DNA of 28,890 nt, taken from Deltaproteobacteria bacterium (lineage in GTDB: Bacteria; Desulfobacterota_B; Binatia; UBA9968). The notes beneath the pieces were generated by a model. That model was not told the DNA's origin. It worked only from the letters and a program-made list of their open reading frames with translations, and ran no database searches. The position numbers were made by a program, and so were the translations under genes. Position 1 is the first letter of the stretch; every line of letters starts with the position of its first letter. The stretch spans positions 5,974-34,863 of the forward strand of contig VBKY01000146.1 of assembly GCA_005879255.1 (NCBI GenBank), written 5' to 3'. This document shows positions 16,534 through 24,753 of the stretch, in pieces.

Positions 16534-17556
16534 TCACTTTCCCTGTTCACCGTAGAGCCGCTTGACGAACCCACTTGCTTCGATCTCGCGCAAAAGGCGT
16601 GGATCGACGAAGTCCTTGGGGTCGACGCCGCGAACGCGCGGATTGGTTTCGGCTACCTGCGTTAAGCCGAGCTTCATCACTTCGATGTCCGGATAGGGAA
16701 CCCGCTCGAAGGCTGAGGCATAGACTCGTTGGGTTTCCTCGAGCATCGAACGGTCGGTGGTCTGGGTATATTTTCCGATCACGTTCATTGCGAAGCTCGG
16801 ATCGGTCTTGAATCGATGCACCGCTTCGATGTGCGCCTCGAGGAAACGGCGGACGGCGGACTCCTGAATGCGCAGGAGTTTTTGCGTCACGATGACGGTG
16901 GAAAGTGGATAACGGTACCCTGAGGCATTGTAATCGACCAGAACGCGAAACCCCGCGGCGCGCGCGTGAAGCACCGCGGGAAAGCCGAAGGTTCCGCCTT
17001 CGATTTGTCCCGCCTTGAGCCCGGCTACAATCTCAGGCAGACCGCCCATCTGCCGAATCATAACATCACGATCCGGCACGAGTCCGTTCTGTCGCAGATA
17101 AATCCGTGTGAAAAAATCCGTGACGGTGCCGACGCGGGTGACGCCGATGCTTTTGCCGCGCATCTCCTCGATCCGCTGGATTTGCGGCGCCGCCACCGTG
17201 AAGACAAGCACACGGTTGACCGGGATCGCGACATAAACCGTGTCCGCGCCGGCGAGTTTGGCATCCACGCCCGCCGGGCCGCCGATCGCCGCAATGTCTA
17301 TGCTTCCGCCGACCAAGGTCTGGACGGCGCGCGAGCCGGCGGCGATATAAACCAGCTCGACATCCAAACCATGGCGCTGAAAAATGCCGGCTTCTTTCGC
17401 AATCCACGGGATCGAGAATGCCGCAGTGATTGCCGCGTAGGCGACACGGAGTTTTTGTAATCCCTCCGCAGCATGAGCTGCATCGAATGCCCACAGGAGT
17501 GGGAGGCAAACTGCCAAGAGAAGAAACTTACTTATCGAGTGCGAAACGGTTTTCAT
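16534..17556 (-). CDS. ABC transporter substrate-binding protein, SsuA/NMT1-like
   Basis: The 340-residue protein starts at ATG 17556, with GAGGAG about 7 bases upstream. A Sec signal peptide is plain: 'MKTVSHSISK', a hydrophobic core, then 'DAAHAAEG' with a likely cut at about residue 29. The mature part has the SsuA/THI5-type signature 'LRVAYAAITAAFSIPWIAKE', then 'AGIFQRHGLDVELVYI' and 'GGSIDIAAIGG'. Also present are 'EEMRGKSIGVTRVGT', 'GLKAGQIEGGTFGFPA' and a C-terminal 'FVDPRLLREIEASGFV'. Such proteins bind small anions or aromatic ligands in the periplasm; the ligand is unknown here. Its neighbours are a dihydroxyphthalate-decarboxylase-like gene upstream and the FAD monooxygenase downstream, with no permease or ATPase. 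Confidence 0.9.
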   Translation of the reverse strand: MKTVSHSISKFLLLAVCLPLLWAFDAAHAAEGLQKLRVAYAAITAAFSIPWIAKEAGIFQRHGLDVELVYIAAGSRAVQTLVGGSIDIAAIGGPAGVDAKLAGADTVYVAIPVNRVLVFTVAAPQIQRIEEMRGKSIGVTRVGTVTDFFTRIYLRQNGLVPDRDVMIRQMGGLPEIVAGLKAGQIEGGTFGFPAVLHARAAGFRVLVDYNASGYRYPLSTVIVTQKLLRIQESAVRRFLEAHIEAVHRFKTDPSFAMNVIGKYTQTTDRSMLEETQRVYASAFERVPYPDIEVMKLGLTQVAETNPRVRGVDPKDFVDPRLLREIEASGFVKRLYGEQGK

Positions 17557-17639
17557 ACGTTTCTCCTCTGGTTAGAACTTCAGTCTCCGTGGGTCGATCC
17601 CGCAACTTACTGCGATAGGTAAGTGTCGGTCCGAATTCC

Positions 17640-17715
17640 GTCATTCCCGCATGCTTTAAGCGGGAATCCAGGCGGATCCGGAACTGGACCCCCGATTAAA
17701 ACATTCGGGGGTGAC
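17640..17715. repeat. Palindromic repeat of the GTCATTCCCGC...GCGGGAATCC type
   Basis: GTCATTCCCGCATGCTTTAAGCGGGAATCCAG-like sequence (from 17640) is followed by a second stem, CCCCCGATTAAAACATTCGGGGG, ending GTGAC at 17715. The outer GTCA/TGAC ends are inverse. This composite double-hairpin type is common between genes of proteobacterial genomes. It lies about 85 bases upstream of the SBP start at 17556. Confidence 0.7.
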
Positions 17716-17750
17716 GCCTTAGCCAAATCTCATCGCCGAATTCTGATACG

Positions 17751-17766
17751 CCGCAGCTTGCTGCGG
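17751..17766. other. Short perfect GC hairpin
   Basis: CCGCAGCTTGCTGCGG is a perfect inverted repeat lying between the stop of the dihydroxyphthalate-decarboxylase-like gene (17820) and the next gene. Reading on the minus strand, no T-run follows, so intrinsic termination is doubtful. The adjoining 17780-17818 block (CGAGCTTCGGACTTCGTGCTTCGAAA) is itself a repetitive TTCG-rich tract. Confidence 0.45.
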
Positions 17767-17819
17767 AGTTATTCGTTTTCGAAATTCGAGCTTCGGACTT
17801 CGTGCTTCGAAAATTACAA

Positions 17820-18809
17820 TTAGTAATGTCCTTCGTCGCCGCCGGCGTCACCGGGATCGGTGTCGAAGAAAAGCTCTTCGATGGTCATCTCCCTCTTAAT
17901 CAGTCCTTGCCGATGACAGTACCGAATAATGGTCTGGAGATTTTTTCGGTTGGCTTCACCCAAACCGTAAACCCAGGGATCTGGGCCTAGCACTTTGCGC
18001 TCGTCGTCCCACTGATGGGAAAACCATGCGAGCGGCACAATGCGGGGGTTGACTACGCGCTGATAACAAACCTGCTTGGCTTTCTCGAATGCTTTCGCCA
18101 AGCTCACCGCAGCCCACGGATATTTATCGACGATCTCCTGCTTGATGACGGTCACATGCATGATCGGAAAAATCCCGGTTTGCTGGAAATATTCGCGCTC
18201 GACTTCTTCGTAATTCGGAAACAGGCGGGTCACTCTTGGGTCGCCATTGACGACCGGCCGGGGAATATACGGGTTGATCATCGCCGGGATTTCGCCCTCG
18301 GCGAGCATCGTGTCCATATGTTTTCCGGGTGGGATCATTTCGATTTTCAATCCCGGCGGCGGCCCAAACTCGACGTCTTCGCTCCGATCGACCACCCAGG
18401 TGATCGATTTGTGCGGCACGCCGTACTGCTCTTCTAGAATACCGCGCAGCCAGATATTGCCCGCCGGTTGAAAGTTGGTGCCACCCACCCGCTTGCCGAT
18501 CAAGTCCTTCGGCGTCTTGATGCCGGCATTGACGTTGACGAACGCAAAGCCATGGCGAAATCGGCGATGGAGAAAAACCGGAATTCCGGTAATCGCCAAG
18601 TTATGCTCGCGCGCCATGAAATAGGCGCCGACATTGAATTCGCAGACGTCGTACTCGAGATTGCGCGCCATGCGCCAGTGACGTTCGCGGGGCCCGTGAG
18701 CGGTCAATATCACGAGCTCCAGGCCGTCCGCCTGAACGGTTCCCTCTTTGAGTGCTCGAATGATTTCATAATCGCCGCACGCGACTGCCAGCTTGAGTTT
18801 CGTTGCCAT
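17820..18809 (-). CDS. 4,5-dihydroxyphthalate decarboxylase-like protein (SBP fold)
   Basis: I chose ATG 18809 ('MATKLKLAVACGDYE'), which has AGGGGAG about 6 bases upstream; GTG 18812 is an alternative. The product is 329 residues without a signal peptide, so it is probably cytoplasmic. The layout matches proteins annotated as Pht5-type 4,5-dihydroxyphthalate decarboxylase, which share the type 2 periplasmic-binding fold: 'EYDVCEFNVGAYFMARE', 'ITGIPVFLHRRFRHGF', 'PKDLIGKRVGG', 'GIFPIMHVTVIK' and 'LGPDPWVYGLGEANRK'. True Pht5 removes CO2 from dihydroxyphthalate to give protocatechuate; many relatives have no tested activity. It lies between two secreted SBP genes, and a broken paralog is at 26863-27860. 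The enzyme role is likely but the substrate is uncertain. Confidence 0.8.
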   Translation of the reverse strand: MATKLKLAVACGDYEIIRALKEGTVQADGLELVILTAHGPRERHWRMARNLEYDVCEFNVGAYFMAREHNLAITGIPVFLHRRFRHGFAFVNVNAGIKTPKDLIGKRVGGTNFQPAGNIWLRGILEEQYGVPHKSITWVVDRSEDVEFGPPPGLKIEMIPPGKHMDTMLAEGEIPAMINPYIPRPVVNGDPRVTRLFPNYEEVEREYFQQTGIFPIMHVTVIKQEIVDKYPWAAVSLAKAFEKAKQVCYQRVVNPRIVPLAWFSHQWDDERKVLGPDPWVYGLGEANRKNLQTIIRYCHRQGLIKREMTIEELFFDTDPGDAGGDEGHY

Positions 18810-18839
18810 CACCAATCTCCCCTGAACGACACTACGGTC

Positions 18840-18922
18840 GGAGTAATGGAGTGCTGGAGTATTGGAGTATTGTCTTTCGGACCCATCATTCCACTACTCC
18901 ATTACTCCAACACTCCAATTCC
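18840..18922. repeat. Inverted array of TGGAGTA-type units, copy 2
   Basis: GGAGTAATGGAGTGCTGGAG and TATTGGAGTATTG units in the left half face CCACTACTCCATTACTCCA and ACACTCCAATTCC in the right half. It shares its unit and overall plan with 16449-16532. It ends 8 bases before the stop of the SBP gene at 18931. Translated, it yields spurious 'GVLEYWSIG'-type peptides. Confidence 0.8.
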
Positions 18923-18930
18923 GTCGCTCT

Positions 18931-19923
18931 TCAATTCCCGTACAGTTTTTGTACGAAGCCTTCTTTTTCAATTTCGTCGATCAGACTCATGTCGACAAAT
19001 TCCGCCGCATTCCTTTGGCCGGCGCCGATGGACGTCAAAATATTTTTGATCCCTTCTAATTCCGTCCGCGGCGAGCGAGCCAGGCGCTTGGCAAAAAATT
19101 CGTACGTCCCCTCGACGGCTTCGGAGTCGGTGATTTGCAAATGTTTTCGGAGAATCTTGAGACTCCCCTCTTTGTTGGTTTTGACATAGTGCATGCTTTC
19201 GATCTGCCCTTTGATGAATCCCTTAATGGCGGCGCGATTTTGCTGTAGATAGGCGCGAGTGACGATGTTCGACGTGTTGGTGTAATAACCGAAGTCGCCG
19301 ATATCCGCCAGGACGTTCATGCCAAGTTTGCGCGCCTGATATATTTCCGGATAGGACTGAACGGTAGCGTCGACTTTTTTACTGATTAGCGCCGCCATGC
19401 GCGCCGACGTGCCTCCGGTCTGCAACATGGAGATGTCTTTCGGCTCCATTTTCCATGCTTTGATCGCCATTAGCACGGCCGCGTCATTGGAGCCACCGAA
19501 CCGGTTGATACCGATGACCTTGCCGCGCAACTGCTGCGGCTCTTTAATTTCCGGGCGCGAGATCAGCAGCATCGGTAGTTTATTTTCCAAGGTCGCCACA
19601 ATCACCACCGGCGCGCCCTGCGTCGCGCCGATCACCGCCGAAGATGCCGCCGTTTGAGTCAACTGAAGGCTGCCGCCGAGCAAAGCCTGAATGTTCGGCG
19701 ATCCCGCCTGGATCAAAATAATTTCCAGATCGACGCCGTGCTTCTTGCTGAAGCCAAATTCCTTGTTGACCCAGAGCGGCAGCTGGTAGCCGGCGGTGCC
19801 TCCGTAGCTCACGAGAAAGCGGGTCGCTTCGGCCGCCGAACCCATCCGCGCGGGTCCCGCGAAGGCTAGCCAAAGAATGAATTGGCCAAGCAGAACTCTT
19901 CGCCATCTTCGGAACACGTTCAT
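18931..19923 (-). CDS. ABC transporter substrate-binding protein, SsuA/NMT1-like
   Basis: The 330-residue protein starts at ATG 19923, with GAGGTGA about 5 bases upstream. An N-terminal signal peptide is visible: 'MNVFRRWRR', a hydrophobic 'VLLGQFILWLAFAG', then 'MGSAAEA' with a cut at about residue 31. Mature features are 'TAGYQLPLWVNKEFGFSKKHGVDLEI' (split here over two known blocks), 'LLGGSLQLTQTAAS', 'QQLRGKVIGINRFGG', 'LISKKVDATVQSYPE' and the C-terminal 'FVDMSLIDEIEKEGFV'. The first block replaces the usual 'WIAKEAG' with 'WVNKEFG'. It lies 24 bases downstream of the amidohydrolase stop, so the two are almost certainly co-transcribed. The ligand is unknown. Transport partners are absent. 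Confidence 0.9.
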   Translation of the reverse strand: MNVFRRWRRVLLGQFILWLAFAGPARMGSAAEATRFLVSYGGTAGYQLPLWVNKEFGFSKKHGVDLEIILIQAGSPNIQALLGGSLQLTQTAASSAVIGATQGAPVVIVATLENKLPMLLISRPEIKEPQQLRGKVIGINRFGGSNDAAVLMAIKAWKMEPKDISMLQTGGTSARMAALISKKVDATVQSYPEIYQARKLGMNVLADIGDFGYYTNTSNIVTRAYLQQNRAAIKGFIKGQIESMHYVKTNKEGSLKILRKHLQITDSEAVEGTYEFFAKRLARSPRTELEGIKNILTSIGAGQRNAAEFVDMSLIDEIEKEGFVQKLYGN

Positions 19924-19947
19924 AGGTTCACCTCGCGGGCAGAGTCA

Positions 19948-20901
19948 TTAAGGTTGAGCCTGCAACTCACCGTCCGCTGGCACAAAGCGCGGAAAGAGTC
20001 TGAGAGCATTCATTTGTTCCACGTTGCGCCGCGCCGTTGCATCGAAGCCGTCGTAGGCGTCCCAGTGATCAACTTCCTCCTGCAATCTCTCGCCGTAAAC
20101 AAACGGTAAGTCCGAGCCCCAGAGGATATGCGCCGGATCGGCGAGCGCTTGCAATGAACGAAGTGCGAACTGGGCGGTGGTGCTGGCGATCTCGTAGTAG
20201 AGCGAGCGCAGCGTGGGCAGCACATCCGTCACGCCTTTGACGTGTCGATGTCCTTCCATCATCGCGATTCTCTGGGCGAGAAACGGCACAGTGCCGCCGC
20301 CGTGGGCGACGATCAAGCGAATATTCGGGCAGCGCTTGAGCGTGCCGGTGAAAATCAGATTCACGATCGCCCGCGTCGTGTCGAAAACATATTCGACGAC
20401 GAAGGGCGGCGCGCGCAAGCCGGTATTCTCGGCAGCTTCGCAGTGAGTGGGGTGAATAAACGCAACGGCCTTACGCCGGTTAAGCTCGTCGAAAACGGGA
20501 TCGAACGACGGATCGCCCAAGTAGCGCTCGTTGACGCTCGAAAACAGCCCGACGCCGTCGAGGCGCAAGACGTCAAAGGCGTAAGCGATTTCTGCCAGTG
20601 CGCCATCGACATCGGGTAGCGGCAGCAAAGCGAAGGAACCGAAGCGCGTCGGATGATCGCGCAGCATTTGCGCTTGGAACTCATTGCACGTCCGCGCTAC
20701 TTCACGCAGTCGATGCGTGTTTTTCAAGATTACTCGCGGCGTGAGCGACGTGATAGCCGCTTGAATATGCCAGTTGTCCATCGAGCGCAGTTGCGCCGCC
20801 GTGTCGGGAACCTTGATCGGCAACGAATCGTCGGCAAACTCGGGCGGCACCACGTGGTGGTGCACATCGATCCGCCAATTGCATGCTTCGTTCTCGCTCA
20901 T
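19948..20901 (-). CDS. Amidohydrolase family 2 (ACMSD-like decarboxylase/hydrolase)
   Basis: The 317-residue TIM-barrel enzyme starts at ATG 20901; no clear ribosome site is seen. Metal-site motifs are complete: 'IDVHHHVVPPEF' with HxH (about residues 13-15), 'FIHPTH' with the middle His, 'LIVAHGGGTVPFLAQR' and 'ILWGSDLPF' with the terminal Asp. This is the PF04909 pattern shared by ACMSD, gamma-resorcylate and 6-methylsalicylate decarboxylases and by some ring-opening hydrolases. Non-oxidative decarboxylation of an aromatic or related acid is the most likely reaction. It heads a minus-strand cluster with an SBP gene 24 bases downstream, then the dihydroxyphthalate-decarboxylase-like gene. 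Confidence 0.88.
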   Translation of the reverse strand: MSENEACNWRIDVHHHVVPPEFADDSLPIKVPDTAAQLRSMDNWHIQAAITSLTPRVILKNTHRLREVARTCNEFQAQMLRDHPTRFGSFALLPLPDVDGALAEIAYAFDVLRLDGVGLFSSVNERYLGDPSFDPVFDELNRRKAVAFIHPTHCEAAENTGLRAPPFVVEYVFDTTRAIVNLIFTGTLKRCPNIRLIVAHGGGTVPFLAQRIAMMEGHRHVKGVTDVLPTLRSLYYEIASTTAQFALRSLQALADPAHILWGSDLPFVYGERLQEEVDHWDAYDGFDATARRNVEQMNALRLFPRFVPADGELQAQP

Positions 20902-21161
20902 AACGTTGGTGTTGGCGTGTTCTCCGCGCCGGCTGAAAAACGCTTCGCCGAGATCATGTCGTTATCGAGCCAAACCTATTTGATCGCGATTAGCTCTGTC
21001 AACACGGATCTAAGCGCGCAATTCAAAAGACCATAAATCCAGAACGCGTATGGACATTATTCGCGGCTTGCGGTATTGGGTTCGAGGCCGTAATGGACGA
21101 CCAACAGCTTGTCGGGCAAGAACAAACGTCGAGTCATCGGCGTTTACGAAAGGGGATCGCC
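20902..21161. promoter_or_regulatory. Divergent intergenic region between two catabolic transcripts
   Basis: The amidohydrolase (minus) and an SBP gene (plus) start on either side of this 260-base gap, so both promoters should lie here. I could not pick out convincing -35/-10 pairs or an operator palindrome by eye. A shared regulator site is possible but unproven, and no regulator gene adjoins it. Confidence 0.4.
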
Positions 21162-22172
21162 ATGACCACTTTTCACAAGATGCTCGCGCTATTCGGGATT
21201 GTCCTTGCCACCTGCATCGGTTCAAACGACGAGAGCACCGCGCAATCGCAGAGCCTCACGGCATTTTACACCGCTCCCGTCGTTTCCATGTCACCCATGT
21301 GGATTGCCAAGGAAGCCGGTTTCTTCAAGAAGCAGGGCCTCGACGTCAAGCTCGTCTTTATCGCCTCCGGTCCCGTCGGCACAGCGTCGGTGCTCGGCGG
21401 AGAAACAGATGTGGGGATCATCGGCGGATTTGCGCCGACGCGGGCCATCGTGGGAGGCGCCAAAGCTTTGGTGATGATCGGTCAAAGCAAGGTCAGAATG
21501 ACCGGGAACATCGTCGGCAAAAAAGAGATTGCCAGCGTTCAAGACCTCAAAGGGAAGCGATTGGGCATTGACCGGATCGGTTCCAACCCGGACATGTTCG
21601 CTCAAGCAGCCCTATCCCGTTTTCAGATCGATACACTGAAAGATCTTCAATACGTTCAACTCGGCGATATCGGTCAGGCAATCGCGGCTCTCAAGGCTGG
21701 GGCCATTGATGCCGCTATTGCAGGCGCGCCCCACGATCTGTTCGCCCAGCGGCTGGGCTTCAAGGTGATTGTCGATATTACGGCCATGAAGATTCCTTTC
21801 GCGGTGACGGTGCTGGTTTCCTCCCGCGACACCGTAGCGCGCAAACAGCCGGAGCTTACGAAGTTCATGCGCGCTTATGCCGAAGCAATGCACTATTTCC
21901 TGACCAACGCGGAAGGGACAACCCAGATTGTCGCCAAATACACCAAGGTCACGGACCGAGAGGTTCTGGCTCATGCGATCGAGTCGGAATCGAAGGCGAT
22001 GGAAAAAACCCTTCAGGTAGACCCGAAAGGGCTTGAGCTCATTTTGGGCTTAATCGGCAAGACCGTACCCCAGGCTGCGGCAACGAAGCCGGAGGATTTC
22101 TACGATCGGCGTTTCACCAATGAACTGCGAGACAGCGGCTTTCTCAAAAAGTTGTGGGGCGAGAAACTATGA
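21162..22172 (+). CDS. ABC transporter substrate-binding protein, SsuA/NMT1-like
   Basis: I chose ATG 21162 ('MTTFHKMLALFGIVLAT'), with AAGGGG about 8 bases upstream; the longer frame from 21093 adds a non-signal stretch. The product is 336 residues. The N-terminus is a signal peptide; 'LATCIG' resembles a lipobox but has Thr before Cys, so lipid attachment is doubtful. Mature motifs are 'SPMWIAKEAGFFKKQGLDVK', 'VLGGETDVGIIGGFAP', 'QDLKGKRLGIDRIGS', 'ALKAGAIDAAIAGAP' and the C-terminal 'FYDRRFTNELRDSGFLKKL'. The pattern parallels the SBP at 16534-17556. It is followed, after a palindromic repeat, by the thiamine-diphosphate enzyme gene. No permease or ATPase is adjacent. Confidence 0.9.
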   Translation: MTTFHKMLALFGIVLATCIGSNDESTAQSQSLTAFYTAPVVSMSPMWIAKEAGFFKKQGLDVKLVFIASGPVGTASVLGGETDVGIIGGFAPTRAIVGGAKALVMIGQSKVRMTGNIVGKKEIASVQDLKGKRLGIDRIGSNPDMFAQAALSRFQIDTLKDLQYVQLGDIGQAIAALKAGAIDAAIAGAPHDLFAQRLGFKVIVDITAMKIPFAVTVLVSSRDTVARKQPELTKFMRAYAEAMHYFLTNAEGTTQIVAKYTKVTDREVLAHAIESESKAMEKTLQVDPKGLELILGLIGKTVPQAAATKPEDFYDRRFTNELRDSGFLKKLWGEKL

Positions 22173-22210
22173 GTCACGAGCGTCTGGTCACAGAACTTGG
22201 TTGACGAAAG

Positions 22211-22282
22211 GCTGTCATTCTGAGCCGTAGGCGAAGAATCTCGATCGAATACGAGATGCTTCACTTCGTTCAGCATGACAGC
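22211..22282. repeat. Palindromic repeat GCTGTCATTCTG...CAGCATGACAGC
   Basis: The outer arms GCTGTCATTCTG (22211-22222) and CAGCATGACAGC (22271-22282) are near-perfect inverses. The inner parts (GGCGAAGAATCTCG and CGAGATGCTTCACTTCG) also pair. This 'GTCATTCTGAGC...GAAGAATCTCG' type is widely dispersed in proteobacterial and related genomes. It separates the SBP from the downstream enzyme gene. Confidence 0.8.
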
Positions 22283-22399
22283 CCATATTTTCTAAAGCAG
22301 TGAGGTGCCCAATCAAAAGTGAACTACCCTTCGAGAGAATGGAAGACGTGTCGAACTGTTTGGACGGGTTGAACATTTCCAACTAAATAGGAGACCGCC

Positions 22400-24147
22400 A
22401 TGATTGAAACCGAAGGTCTTACTGGAGCGGATACTTTGTTGCGCGTGCTGGCACACATGGGAGTGGACAGAATTTTCTCCTCCCCCGGCTCGGAGTGGTC
22501 GCCGGTGTGGGAAGCTTTCGCCAAAGCCAAAGCGCAAAGCGAGGGCGTGCCGCTGTACATCAGCTCGCGCCACGAAGAAGTTGCCGTCGGCATGGCAAGC
22601 GGCTATGCCAAGTCCACCGGCAAACTGCCCGCCGTCATGATCCACACCACCGTCGGCGCGCTCCACGCCACAATGGCCCTGCGCGGCGCGCTTCATGAGC
22701 AAATCCCCATGGTCGTGTTCACCGGAGAGTCACTCGGATTCGGCGAAGAAGCGGGGCCTGACGTGGGCGCCCAGTGGCTCGGCGCTCTAGCCGATACCGG
22801 TGGGCCGGCGCGGCTCGTCGATCGCTGCTCAAATGGAGCTACGGCATCAATGCGAAATCGCTCTTGCCATCGACGATCCAACGAGCTTGTCAACTGGCGA
22901 TGGGCACGCCTAAGGGACCGGTCTTCGTTTCCATCCCGATGGAATATCTCTTCGACAAAATGACCAAAAACGCGGCAGCGGAAAATGTTCCGCTTCCCGC
23001 ACCGATGGCCGATCCGGCAGCGATCGCAGAGCTCGCCGAACTTCTATCCGCCGCAAAAAACCCGGTGATCGTCACTGAAGAGGCGGGAAGCAGCCCCGCT
23101 GTGGTCGAACAGCTTGTCGAGCTGGCCGAGCTCCTCGGCGCCGGCGTGGTTGAGAGCCGAGCTTCGAGCTACGTCAATTTTCCGCGCACGCATCCGTTGC
23201 ATGACGGATTCGAGCCGCAGGAATTTCTCCAGGAGGCGGATGCGATTCTTCTGCTCGGCGTCGTCGCGCCCTGGCATCCGGCCTCAAAGAAATTGAACCC
23301 GGGAACCAAAGTCGCGGTTTTGTCTGACAACCCGCTGCGCTCGGAACTTCCCTACTGGGGCTTTCCGGTCAATCAAATCCTCACCGGAGAGATCGAAAGC
23401 TCGATGAAATATTTGCTCGATGCCGTCAAGAAAAAAGTTTCCAAAGGAACCGGCGACGCCGCGCGCCGCGCCGAAACCTGGCGCGGCCGACACGATGCGC
23501 GCAGGGCGAGTTGGAAGGAAGACGCCGTCTGTCGCAAAGAACAGAAACCCATCGACACCCGTTGGGTCACCTACGAATTGGCGCAGGTCATACCCCCCGA
23601 TGCCATCGTCGTCGAAGAAACCATCACCCATCGATTGTCGATCCATCGCTATCTCGACATGCTCAAGCCGGGAACGTTTTTCGCCGGCTGCATCGGCGGC
23701 CTCGGCACCGGCACGGGTACTGCTCTCGGTGTCAAAGCGGCGAATCCGAAACGGCCGGTGCTGTGCTTGATCGGCGACGGCGCATTTAATTACGACCCGG
23801 GACTCGCAGCGCTGGGTGTTTGTCAGGAACACAATTTGCCGATCATGATCGTGCTCTACAATAATTATGGCTATCATTCGCAAAAGTCCGGCGTGCCGCG
23901 CTTCTTCCCAGACGGCTTTGCCGTAAAGAACCAGGACTTCATCGGTATATCGATCAATCCAAGTCCAGACTACGCGACAATAGCCCGCGCATTTGACGGC
24001 TACGGCGAAAAAGTCGAAGAGCCCGGCGAAGTCCGCGCGGCTTTGCAACGCGGGCTGAAAGCCATTGCCGCCGGTCAACTGGCGCTGATTGACGTCCGTT
24101 TAGCGAAAGCGGCAGAAACTAACGAGCGACCGGATCGAGCGAATTAA
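22400..24147 (+). pseudogene. Thiamine-diphosphate-dependent enzyme (acetolactate synthase/benzoylformate decarboxylase-like), frameshifted
   Basis: Translation starts at ATG 22400, with AGGAGA about 6 bases upstream. It runs as a normal N-terminal TPP domain ('FSSPGSEWSPVWEA', 'SSRHEEVAVGMASGYAKSTG' with cofactor-activating Glu59) to 'GGPARLVD' at about 22822. The family sequence then resumes in another frame from 22825 ('LLKWSYGINAKS') to 24147. One base appears to be missing near 22820-22826. Restored, the product is about 582 residues. The middle domain is present ('NPVIVTEEAGSS'). The C-terminal TPP motif is intact, with GDG at about 459-461 and NN at about 488-489. Such enzymes decarboxylate or ligate 2-oxo acids. 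Either the gene is freshly broken or the base is a sequence error; no slippery motif is evident. It probably shares a transcript with the upstream SBP. Confidence 0.85.
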
Positions 24148-24175
24148 TACCGCACTATTGTCTGTCGGAATGGAT

Positions 24176-24670
24176 TTAGATTTTGCCTTTGAGGCGTAAC
24201 TCTTCGAGACGGAAGTGAATCATCTCACTGGCATTCTGCGTCGGCCAGTGGTCGGGAAAAGGTTGGGGATCAGCGCCGAGCGTGGCAAGGCGTTGGTTAA
24301 GCTTCAGGAGTTCCGCGTGTCGGCTTTGATACTCGCCGATACGGTCGAGACAGCTTAAGATGCTTTGGTCAATACGCGCGAGGCACTCAAGCAACGCGGT
24401 TTGATTCTGTTTCGACTGTTCGCGCAAGCGCTGTATTTCTACCTCGACCGTCTGCTGCGCCAACGGGCGCACCCGTTCTTCGATCTGCGCTTGCATATCA
24501 TGCAGTGTTTGAACTAGCCGGTCGTACAAGCGATCTTCGCCAACCTGAATGGATTTGTCCTGCCCGGTGGGGACAGCTTCCGGTGGCGCTTGCGGCGCTG
24601 GTGGTGTTGAGCCGGTCGAATTAATGATCGAACCAAGAGCGGAATGAATGCTGGATATTTTTTCAAGCAC
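24176..24670 (-). CDS. Hypothetical coiled-coil protein
   Basis: A frame of 164 residues opens at GTG 24670 and ends at 24176. It begins 'LEKISSIHSALGSII', has a Pro/Thr-rich linker ('STPPAPQAPPEAVPTG', about residues 20-36), then a long heptad-like helical stretch (about 45-130) rich in Gln, Glu, Leu and Arg. No signal peptide or membrane segment is seen. The frame is open for about 20 more codons upstream, to a TGA, and those codons ('LDPIKQLQSLIDDRGK') also look coding-like. The true start may therefore be a CTG near 24721 that has a GAGAGGA site. I recognise no family. It follows the helix-turn-helix gene on the same strand, so the two may act together. Confidence 0.6.
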   Translation of the reverse strand: MLEKISSIHSALGSIINSTGSTPPAPQAPPEAVPTGQDKSIQVGEDRLYDRLVQTLHDMQAQIEERVRPLAQQTVEVEIQRLREQSKQNQTALLECLARIDQSILSCLDRIGEYQSRHAELLKLNQRLATLGADPQPFPDHWPTQNASEMIHFRLEELRLKGKI

Positions 24671-24753
24671 CTTGCCCCGGTCATCGATGAGACTCTGCAG
24701 CTGCTTGATTGGATCCAGATCTTCCTCTCAACTAACCGAGAGCCAAAGCTGAA

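Noticed and set aside
17751..17766. GC hairpin considered as an intrinsic terminator
   Set aside because: Two-base loop and no T-run on the minus strand after the stem.
18803..19189. Plus-strand frame of 128 codons with 'GVLEYWSI' and similar peptides
   Set aside because: It is the translation of the TGGAGTA repeat and the antisense of the SBP gene, not a protein gene.
16441..22282. Repeated palindromes considered as a CRISPR array
   Set aside because: Copies are irregularly spaced, differ from each other and have genes between them; there are no spacers and no cas genes.
23284..24078. 264-codon minus-strand frame
   Set aside because: Antisense to the conserved TPP domain, including the GDG motif; high GC makes such shadow frames common.
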